Below are positions 7,453 through 13,993 of a stretch of DNA of 21,269 nucleotides, piece by piece. Each line of letters opens with the position of its first letter. The stretch's first letter is position 1. Location: contig DFGN01000030.1 of assembly GCA_002371235.1 (NCBI GenBank), positions 1 through 21,269 of the forward strand, written 5' to 3'. Below the pieces are notes generated by a model. The model had not been told where the DNA came from, ran no database searches, and saw nothing but the letters and a program-made list of their open reading frames with translations. The DNA comes from Candidatus Saccharibacteria bacterium UBA3749. Lineage in GTDB: Bacteria > Patescibacteriota > Saccharimonadia > Saccharimonadales > Saccharimonadaceae. Made by a program: the position numbers and the translations under genes.

Positions 7453-8819
7453 TACATTAGCTCCTTGCTAAATTCTATTAAGCTCTTATCACTACGCCTT
7501 GGACCTACCAACTGTAAACCAATGGGTAGTCCTGAAGCGGACTTGCCAGCTGGTATAGCGAGTCCCGGTACGCCAGCTAGATTAAGTGATACGCTCATGA
7601 CGTCTTCTAGGTACATAGCTACTGGATCATTTAGCTTTTCGCCCAGTTTGAATGCAGGGCTCGGAGAGACTGGCGTTAGAATGTAATCGCATTTGTCGAA
7701 TGCTTTCTCGTATTCTTGCACTATCAAAGTTCGCGCTTTTGCTGCTTTTAAGAAATACGCATCATAAAATCCAGACGACAGTACGAAATTTCCAATCATA
7801 ATTCGGCGCTTATTTTCAGGCATAAAGCCCTCAGAACGAGTGTTTAGATATAAGCCATCTAGCGTATCTGAATTTTCTGAGCGGAATCCATAGCGTACGC
7901 CATCATAACGCGACAAGTTTGAGGCTACCTCAGCCGGGACAATGATATAATATGCTGCTAGCGCATATTTTAATGCTGGCATTTCAAGCTCGACAATCTC
8001 GTAGCCCTTTGACTTAAGCAAATCACATTTGCTGCGCAACGCCTCGCGAATCTCCGCATCAACCGAGTCATTATCAAAATCTTTGATAATTCCAATTCGT
8101 GTTGCTAAATGCGTATTCGTCTCATAATAATCCGGCAATGTTGTCATGTCCTTTGGATCTTGACCTGACGTAATAGACATCAATAAATCCATATCATCTG
8201 GCGTCTTAGTAAGGAAACCGATACAATCTGTGGATGACGCCATGGCTACAACGCCGTATCGTGAAATGCATCCATATGTTGGCTTTAGTCCATATATACC
8301 ATTAAATGATGCTGGTTGTCTAATTGAACCGCCAGTGTCGGTACCAGTAGCAAATTCAACTATATCGAGTGCCACTGCTACAGCCGAGCCACCAGATGAG
8401 CCGCCAGCCACCCTTTCCTTGTCATAGGCATTCAAAGTTGGTCCAAAATAAGAGTTCTCCGTTGATGAGCCGTGTGCAAAAGCGTCGAGATTGGTGCGAC
8501 CAATCATAATGGCGCCTTCTGCCTCAAGCTTCGCGACCGCTGTAGCGGTGACTGGCGATACAAATCCTTCAAGAATGTGTGCTGAAGCTGTCGTCTGTCC
8601 TTCGGGCGACAAGAAATTGTCTTTCAGTGCAAATGGCACACCGGCTAGTTTGCCTACTGTCTCGCCACGAGCAATTCTGGCATCAATTTCACGTGCTCTT
8701 TTAATTGCGCCTTCCTCGTTTAGAAAAGTAAAAATATTATAATCCGCAAAATGCTTAGCTTTCTCCAAAGCATCGCGCACTAATCTCTCAGCAGTGAGTC
8801 TCTTATTGGCTGTTTTCAT
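7452..8819 (-). CDS. gatA: Asp/Glu-tRNA amidotransferase subunit A
   Basis: A 455-aa amidase-signature protein that releases ammonia from glutamine and channels it to GatB. The Ser-cisSer-Lys triad is visible: K66 in FALKDN, S141 in GGSSGGSA and the nucleophile S165 in TDTGGSIRQPASF, with the same spacing (75 and 24 residues) as in GatA enzymes I know. It is about 25-30 residues shorter than usual, because the leading helices before the first conserved motif are trimmed. The start overlaps the gatC stop as ATGA, so translation is coupled; the stop overlaps the start of the HEPN gene. Confidence 0.96.
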   Translation of the reverse strand: MKTANKRLTAERLVRDALEKAKHFADYNIFTFLNEEGAIKRAREIDARIARGETVGKLAGVPFALKDNFLSPEGQTTASAHILEGFVSPVTATAVAKLEAEGAIMIGRTNLDAFAHGSSTENSYFGPTLNAYDKERVAGGSSGGSAVAVALDIVEFATGTDTGGSIRQPASFNGIYGLKPTYGCISRYGVVAMASSTDCIGFLTKTPDDMDLLMSITSGQDPKDMTTLPDYYETNTHLATRIGIIKDFDNDSVDAEIREALRSKCDLLKSKGYEIVELEMPALKYALAAYYIIVPAEVASNLSRYDGVRYGFRSENSDTLDGLYLNTRSEGFMPENKRRIMIGNFVLSSGFYDAYFLKAAKARTLIVQEYEKAFDKCDYILTPVSPSPAFKLGEKLNDPVAMYLEDVMSVSLNLAGVPGLAIPAGKSASGLPIGLQLVGPRRSDKSLIEFSKELM

Positions 8820-9103
8820 AATACTTTTGGTACCTTTATCTGATTATCTTTTTCGTTCTTGGTTAGAGCAAGTAGCTGTTCACTAGAAGCATCCTGTTCT
8901 ATTATTTCATCACTTCTCCAGACATTTTCCATCTCAAATACCTGATAAGTCGACTTTACCTCTGATGTGTCTAAATCATCAAGTTGTGAAATATACTTAA
9001 TAATATCCTGTAGGTCTTTACCAAGAGATAAAACCTCTTCGTCGCTCAAAGTAAAATTTGACAAATTGGCCAAATGTAAAATATCCTCGCGTTTTATTTT
9101 CAT
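8816..9103 (-). CDS. gatC: Asp/Glu-tRNA amidotransferase subunit C
   Basis: A 95-aa GatC, the small belt-like subunit that wraps GatA and GatB. The N-terminus MKIKREDILHLANLSNFTLS followed by an acidic helix (SDEEVLSLGKDLQDIIKYI) is typical, as are LDTSEV and the late WRSDE segment. No Shine-Dalgarno sequence precedes the ATG; an extended -10 element ends 7 nt upstream, so the gat genes can start from a nearly leaderless transcript as well as by read-through from murJ. It overlaps gatA by 4 nt. Confidence 0.93.
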   Translation of the reverse strand: MKIKREDILHLANLSNFTLSDEEVLSLGKDLQDIIKYISQLDDLDTSEVKSTYQVFEMENVWRSDEIIEQDASSEQLLALTKNEKDNQIKVPKVL

Positions 9104-9110
9104 ATCTATA

Positions 9111-9119
9111 ATTATATCA
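9111..9119 (-). promoter_or_regulatory. Extended -10 promoter of gatC (near-leaderless)
   Basis: Read on the minus strand, TGATATAAT is a full TGnTATAAT. Seven nt separate it from the gatC ATG, so the transcript would start about 1 nt before the start codon. It fills the 17-nt gap between murJ and gatC. Confidence 0.7.
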
Positions 9120-9120
9120 C

Positions 9121-10761
9121 TTATTTGATATTCTTAAACAGTTTTTTCTTAATGAAGGCAAAAACTGGCTTTGCTTCTTTAAGATCGAGGAAATAGCTAG
9201 CTATCAGGTAGGCTGCCAATGATACAGTTGAGATTAATAAGAATTTTGGTATCGTTATAACGAGCGAACTATCTGTAATCATTAATGGGAAAAACTTAGT
9301 CATTGAGAAAGCTACACAGCCGGTAATTAACGATGCGAAAAACATCCTAATAAATCCACGCCAAAAAGCTTTATCGAGCAGGGTGTTATTAGATCGCATT
9401 TGTAATATTGCTAGTAATATAACTATTTCAAATAGTGCACCAACCGATTGCGCGACACCAAGGCCATCTACGCCATAGCCTAAAGCGGTAAATAGCACCA
9501 TTAAGCCGATTGTAGCACCAATTGCGATTACCGAAACAATGAACGGAGTCTTAGTGTCTTGGTATGCATAGAATCCGCGAGAAGCAATATGAAACACAGA
9601 CTTTGCGAAAATTGCAAGACATAACATACCAAGAATCGAGGCAATTGTTCCGTTACTATCGTTATTGCCAATATTTGAAATAAAACTCGTGACATATCCA
9701 CGCGTAAAGAAAGAAATCACTGAGATTGGTAGAGCAATCCAAATAATCATTCGTAGTGCCTTGCGAAAGGTATCATTGAATTGGTTTTTGTCTCCGTTGC
9801 CTAGCTCTTCGGTTAATTTTGGAAAGAAAGCTGTAGAAATTGCCACACCAATTAAGCTGATTGGTACAGCATGTAAAGTTGTGGCCTGATCGAACGACCG
9901 TACTGCCCCTGCCCCCATTCTGGATGACAGATTCATGCTGACGAGCGAATTGACATAGTCCATACCCTGATCAAGTGAGCGCGGCGGCAGCAGTTTGAGA
10001 ATTGTTCGGAACCCTTGATTACGCCAATAAATCTTAAAATCATAATCAAACCCGAGTCCGAATAATCCGATTAGCGACACGATAAGTTGCATTATGGCAC
10101 CCAAGATTACTCCAAGCGCTACGCCCATGATGCCACCTTCGAAAATTTGTATGCCGAATAGATTAATTCCACCAGTAAAGCAGGTAATTCCGATTATAAT
10201 ACCTATATTATATATAGCCGGTGCAAAAGCGTAGAAGATAAACCTGCCGACCGCTTGCTGCATGGACGTGAGCACGGTCGCAATCGAAAACAGGAATGGG
10301 TTAATTGCGATTACCCGCGTCATATTAATAGCGAGTATCATTCCGGATTCGTCTAGGCCTGGACTTACAATGTAGCGTATCAATGGGTCGGCAAAAATCA
10401 TGATTAGTATTGATGCTGCAAGAGTTAGTAGGGCTAGCAGATTAATTAGGCTTGACGACATCTCCCAGGCTGACTTCTTGTTCCCTGTCGCCAATCTCTG
10501 GTTAAATACGGGAATGAATGATACCGCCAATGCTCCAGATGTTAAAATGAAGAACATAAAATCCGGAATCGTAAAAGCCGCGGTATATGCATCAATGCCG
10601 GTTGGATAGGTGCCTAGATAATAAGAGTTCAGCAATCTATCGCGGAATAGGCCCAGCATTGCAGAGATAAGGGTTGAAACCGCAAGCACAATAGCGGCAG
10701 ATTTCACTGACATTTTCATGTTTGCGAGCGTCACCACTGATTTAAACTTAAATCTTCGCAT
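9121..10761 (-). CDS. murJ: Lipid II flippase MurJ
   Basis: A 546-aa polytopic membrane protein of the MurJ/MviN family that moves lipid II across the membrane. The N-terminal helix with MLGLFRDRLL (R40) and the central signature around SLVSMNLSSRMGAGAVRSF, then PISLIGVAISTAFFPKLTE, match the family; there are about 14 hydrophobic segments. The start at 10761 is preferred over M15 and M17 because an extended -10 ends 8 nt before it, giving an almost leaderless mRNA. It sits 65 nt after the glycosyltransferase gene and 17 nt before gatC. With the nearby FemX and PBP genes it forms a peptidoglycan block. Confidence 0.95.
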   Translation of the reverse strand: MRRFKFKSVVTLANMKMSVKSAAIVLAVSTLISAMLGLFRDRLLNSYYLGTYPTGIDAYTAAFTIPDFMFFILTSGALAVSFIPVFNQRLATGNKKSAWEMSSSLINLLALLTLAASILIMIFADPLIRYIVSPGLDESGMILAINMTRVIAINPFLFSIATVLTSMQQAVGRFIFYAFAPAIYNIGIIIGITCFTGGINLFGIQIFEGGIMGVALGVILGAIMQLIVSLIGLFGLGFDYDFKIYWRNQGFRTILKLLPPRSLDQGMDYVNSLVSMNLSSRMGAGAVRSFDQATTLHAVPISLIGVAISTAFFPKLTEELGNGDKNQFNDTFRKALRMIIWIALPISVISFFTRGYVTSFISNIGNNDSNGTIASILGMLCLAIFAKSVFHIASRGFYAYQDTKTPFIVSVIAIGATIGLMVLFTALGYGVDGLGVAQSVGALFEIVILLAILQMRSNNTLLDKAFWRGFIRMFFASLITGCVAFSMTKFFPLMITDSSLVITIPKFLLISTVSLAAYLIASYFLDLKEAKPVFAFIKKKLFKNIK

Positions 10762-10769
10762 ATAAACTT

Positions 10770-10778
10770 ATTATAGCA
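10770..10778 (-). promoter_or_regulatory. Extended -10 promoter of murJ (near-leaderless)
   Basis: TGCTATAAT on the minus strand is a perfect extended -10, 8 nt before the murJ ATG. No Shine-Dalgarno sequence fits between them, and no convincing -35 is seen. Confidence 0.72.
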
Positions 10779-10826
10779 CGGCTTTTACAAAACAATTGTT
10801 TTTCAAGAACGACATCATCAAACTGG

Positions 10827-11756
10827 CTATCTGTGGTAATAATTCAACCGAATTTTAACTTTAGTTTTAAAGTTGGTGTTTTTCATGACTGAATTCTTTC
10901 GCCAGTTTGGAAAATATTTCTTTAGCATTTTTCGCGAGCGTTTAAATCCAACCTTCCCTTCCGGGGACTTCACAAAATCATTCGCAGAATCTAACAAAAG
11001 ATTCCAAACAAAGAACCATTCTAGAGTATCATGGTATTTTTTAATAGCACCGGCATTCTGGAAACGTTCATACACTCCCTCTAGCGCAGGGAAAATATCT
11101 AGATAGTGAGGGTCCCAATTTTTCTTATGTAACACCGAACCCGGCGTTTCGTAATATATATACAATGATTCATTGATAGATGCGCACTTGTTGGTGAAGA
11201 GTATCAGAGCTGGCATCATTTCCATATCCTCATGAATTATTCCCTCCTTAAAGGCAAACCCACTCTGAATATACCATTTGCGATTCAATACGACCTGCCA
11301 TGGTCCCAGTCCAGAACGCACGAAGCGTTCTTTAAATAGTCCATCATTTACATCAAGAGCTTGCAGATACTGAGAATGTCCATCTTGGAATAGTTTAGTT
11401 GTACCTATCATGATTAAATCGGCTCCGGACTCTTTTATAGTGTTCAAGAGCTTTCGAATCGCGTCTGGAGTTATCTCATCATCGGCATCTACGAACCAAA
11501 TATAGTCACCACTGGATTTTTTTACGCCCACATTTCTAGTGGCGGCAGCTCCCCATTTCGAACAATTGTAAGTATGAATTAACTGTGGGTGTTCTTTTTG
11601 ATAAGAACTGATAATCTTTGACGAATCGTCTGTTGAATTATTATTAATCAAAAGGACTTCGGCTTTATATTTCTCCACCGATTTAATAACAGAATCTAAG
11701 CAACGCCGTAGATATTTTTCGGCATTGTACACCGGGATGATAATTGAGATTTGCAT
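10827..11756 (-). CDS. Family 2 glycosyltransferase
   Basis: A 309-aa GT-A fold enzyme of family GT2. The N-terminus MQISIIIPVYNAEKYLRRCL is the standard nucleotide-sugar binding start, INNNSTDDS stands where VDDGSTD is common, and FVDADDE (88-94) holds the DxD metal-binding motif. IHEDMEMMP is the usual acidic motif near the acceptor site. There are no membrane helices, so it acts at the cytoplasmic face. The sugar and acceptor cannot be read from the sequence; its place next to murJ and opposite two femX genes suggests envelope polymer synthesis. It has its own extended -10 element ending 6 nt before the ATG. Confidence 0.88.
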   Translation of the reverse strand: MQISIIIPVYNAEKYLRRCLDSVIKSVEKYKAEVLLINNNSTDDSSKIISSYQKEHPQLIHTYNCSKWGAAATRNVGVKKSSGDYIWFVDADDEITPDAIRKLLNTIKESGADLIMIGTTKLFQDGHSQYLQALDVNDGLFKERFVRSGLGPWQVVLNRKWYIQSGFAFKEGIIHEDMEMMPALILFTNKCASINESLYIYYETPGSVLHKKNWDPHYLDIFPALEGVYERFQNAGAIKKYHDTLEWFFVWNLLLDSANDFVKSPEGKVGFKRSRKMLKKYFPNWRKNSVMKNTNFKTKVKIRLNYYHR

Positions 11757-11762
11757 AGGATA

Positions 11763-11771
11763 ATTATAGCA
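11763..11771 (-). promoter_or_regulatory. Extended -10 promoter of the GT2 gene (leaderless)
   Basis: TGCTATAAT on the minus strand lies exactly 6 nt before the ATG of the glycosyltransferase, placing the start site on the A of ATG. It forms a back-to-back pair with the femX1 promoter. Confidence 0.72.
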
Positions 11772-11787
11772 TGGGCATTTAGTTCTA

Positions 11788-11796
11788 TGCTATAAT
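11788..11796 (+). promoter_or_regulatory. Extended -10 promoter of the femX1-femX2-pbp run
   Basis: TGCTATAAT ends 10 nt before the ATG at 11807, giving a leader of about 4 nt. An upstream in-frame ATG at 11795 overlaps the last bases of the -10 and so cannot be on this transcript; this fixes the start at 11807. Confidence 0.72.
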
Positions 11797-11806
11797 GATA
11801 CAAGCT

Positions 11807-12889
11807 ATGGAAAAACATTTTAGTATTATCACCGAATCGGAATTTGAAACGTTTACCAAGAGTTTCCCTTGCAAAAACTACATGCAGAGCTTACCTATGT
11901 ATAAGCGCTATCAGTCTATAGGGCGTGAGTCGTATCTGGTTGGGCTAGTCGAAGAAAAAAATGTGCTAGTTGCCGGTATTGCTAGTGTAATTTATGAAAG
12001 ATTTGGGAAAAAGATTTTTTCTTTTAGTCGTGGTCCAATTGCGGATTATTCTAAGGTCGACGATTTTGTCCAGTTTCTAGATGAATGTAAAAAGTTTTTA
12101 AAAGCTAAACACGGCATCGCCCTGCAGATTTCGCCAAATTTACTAATGCCGAATGCACCTAATGATTTTGATGCCACTCTTAAAAAACATGGTTTCAAAA
12201 GATTAGGTGAATATGAGCAAGTAAAGTGGACGTATGCCCTAGATTTTGCCAAGATTCCTGATTTACCTTTCGTCTCGCCGGCTGAGCCTAAATCCTCCGT
12301 ATTGGGGCCAACGCTTCCCGAAGAGTCCGAACGCATATTGTTGCGTAGTTTCCGCCGCGATCATCGATATACTATTAAATATGCTACTGAGCGATATAAT
12401 CTTAAGCTTCGCGAATTAGAAGTTAATGATTATCCGATTCTGCTTAAACTGATGGAAGAATCTGGTAAAGTTCACGGCTTTGTTCCGAGGGACCAGAAGT
12501 TTTTCGAACAATTAAAGCAGTTTTTTGGTCCGGATGTCGCAGCCATTGTGGCCGAATTGCCAGACGGCACTCCAATTGCGGCAGCCTTTTTTATCCTTTA
12601 TGGCAACGAAGTGATATATCTCTCCAGCGGCTTCAGCCGCGAACATAAGAAATTAGGTGGCCCACATCTTATCCAGTGGACAATGATCAAATACGCTTAC
12701 GCGAATGGTTATCAAAAGTATAATTTTTGGGGCACTAATCCTGACCCCGAAAACGGAGTGTTTAAATTTAAACAAGGGTTTCATGGCGAGGTTGAGGAAT
12801 TTGTCGGTACCTACATAGCTCCTCTTTCTGCAATCGGTAAAGCTTATATAAATAAACTCCACTACGCCAAACAACGTGATCTACAGTAA
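11807..12889 (+). CDS. FemAB-type peptidoglycan aminoacyltransferase (first copy)
   Basis: A 360-aa member of the FemA/FemB/FemX family, which transfers amino acids from aminoacyl-tRNA to the stem peptide of lipid II or UDP-MurNAc-pentapeptide to build cross-bridges. It has two GNAT-like halves: NYMQSLPMYKRYQSIG near the start and a C-terminal half with LSSGFSREHKKLGGPHLIQW and YQKYNFWGTNPDPENGVFKF, the family hallmark. The size, without an inserted coiled-coil arm, is closer to FemX than to FemA. The start is set by the promoter at 11788-11796. The second copy follows 9 nt later. The amino acid added is unknown. Confidence 0.9.
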   Translation: MEKHFSIITESEFETFTKSFPCKNYMQSLPMYKRYQSIGRESYLVGLVEEKNVLVAGIASVIYERFGKKIFSFSRGPIADYSKVDDFVQFLDECKKFLKAKHGIALQISPNLLMPNAPNDFDATLKKHGFKRLGEYEQVKWTYALDFAKIPDLPFVSPAEPKSSVLGPTLPEESERILLRSFRRDHRYTIKYATERYNLKLRELEVNDYPILLKLMEESGKVHGFVPRDQKFFEQLKQFFGPDVAAIVAELPDGTPIAAAFFILYGNEVIYLSSGFSREHKKLGGPHLIQWTMIKYAYANGYQKYNFWGTNPDPENGVFKFKQGFHGEVEEFVGTYIAPLSAIGKAYINKLHYAKQRDLQ

Positions 12890-12898
12890 GGAGATATA

Positions 12899-13945
12899 AT
12901 GAAATTTACTATTTTAGAGTCAGATGAATTCACCAAATTCGAGCAAAACCATCCTGCTGGCAATTTCTTTCAATCGGTTAATAGGTCAAAACTTCGCCAG
13001 AAAATGGGTTTTGATACTTACCTAGTCGGCGTTAAGGAAAAAGCAAAAGTATTAGCAGCCGCCTTACTCGTAGTACGAGATAATGAAGCATGGATCCAGA
13101 TTGGGCCGATTTTAGACTATGATGATCAAGTATTATTAGACTTCTTCCTAGATGAAGTTAAAAAATTTGCCAAAAGCCATCAATTTGTTAAACTAGAGAT
13201 TTTCCCACCCATTATTCTTAGTACGCGCAATCAAGATGGCAGTGATATAGAACGATTTGATCGTTCGAGAATCTTTGCAACTTTTAAGAAGCACGGTTTT
13301 ACGCACGAGGGATTTACGACGGAGATTGAAAACAAAGCCAATCGTTGGATGTTTGTAAAAGATTTGACCGGGATTAAAGATATTCGCTCTGCCGAGCTAA
13401 CCATGAATAGTAGTACGCGAAAAAAACTTCACAAAACCCGTCGCGAATTAGATATTCACGTCCTTTCAGATAAAAAAGAACTAAAAGAATGGATTCTGGC
13501 TCTAAGAGATAGTGACAATCGCAATGGCGTACAAACAAGACAGGTAAAGTATTTTGAGGATTTGTGGGATTGTTTTGGCGATAACGCTATATTCGTAGAG
13601 GCTCGTCGCAAAGATAATGGCGAACTAGTGTCGAGTGAAGTGGATGTTTTCCATCCGAACGAGATGGTTGCATTTATCGCTGGTACTGTCGAAAAGAACA
13701 AGCATTTCAATGGCTCTACGGCCATAAAAGGTTGGAATATTGAAGAATGCCTTCGCCGTGGCTATACCAGGTTGAATCTTTATGGAATGAAAGGTATTTT
13801 CTCGGCCAGTAATCCACTATTATATTTTAAATCTGGTCTTGGTGGTTATACCGAGGAGTATATTGGTGGATTTTGTATAGTTTTAAATCGGCGCAAACTA
13901 CTACAAAACAAGATTCGTCGCCGAATTAAACGCATGCATAAGTAG
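12899..13945 (+). CDS. FemAB-type peptidoglycan aminoacyltransferase (second copy)
   Basis: A 348-aa paralogue of the preceding gene. Shared features are NFFQSVNRSKLRQKMGFDTY near the start, FIAGTVEKNKHFNGSTAIKG and LNLYGMKGIF...LLYFKSGLGGYTEEYIGG near the end. AAGGAG (12888-12893), overlapping the first copy's stop, lies 5 nt before the ATG, so the two are cotranslated from one mRNA. In bacteria with several Fem proteins each copy tends to add one position of the bridge, so a two-residue branch is a reasonable guess. The C-terminus is very basic (RRRIKR). Confidence 0.88.
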   Translation: MKFTILESDEFTKFEQNHPAGNFFQSVNRSKLRQKMGFDTYLVGVKEKAKVLAAALLVVRDNEAWIQIGPILDYDDQVLLDFFLDEVKKFAKSHQFVKLEIFPPIILSTRNQDGSDIERFDRSRIFATFKKHGFTHEGFTTEIENKANRWMFVKDLTGIKDIRSAELTMNSSTRKKLHKTRRELDIHVLSDKKELKEWILALRDSDNRNGVQTRQVKYFEDLWDCFGDNAIFVEARRKDNGELVSSEVDVFHPNEMVAFIAGTVEKNKHFNGSTAIKGWNIEECLRRGYTRLNLYGMKGIFSASNPLLYFKSGLGGYTEEYIGGFCIVLNRRKLLQNKIRRRIKRMHK

Positions 13946-13978
13946 TTCTGATTTATGTTGCGTAATTAAACTTTATCG

Positions 13979-13987
13979 TGTTATAAT
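13979..13987 (+). promoter_or_regulatory. Extended -10 promoter of pbp1A (leaderless)
   Basis: TGTTATAAT ends exactly 6 nt before the ATG at 13994. A weak -35-like TTGCGT (13958-13963) lies 18 nt before the hexamer. No Shine-Dalgarno sequence is present. Confidence 0.72.
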
Positions 13988-13993
13988 ACAACC

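Larger units (their letters stand above)
11763..11796. repeat. 10-bp inverted repeat formed by two divergent -10 elements
   Basis: ATTATAGCAT (11763-11772) and ATGCTATAAT (11787-11796) are perfect reverse complements 14 nt apart. Each arm contains one extended -10. The symmetry may simply reflect two identical promoters facing away from each other, or it may be a regulator site. Confidence 0.6.

Noticed and set aside
11795..11806. Upstream in-frame ATG as the start of femX1
   Set aside because: It overlaps the end of the -10 hexamer TATAAT, so it cannot be on the transcript from that promoter; the ATG at 11807 is used instead.
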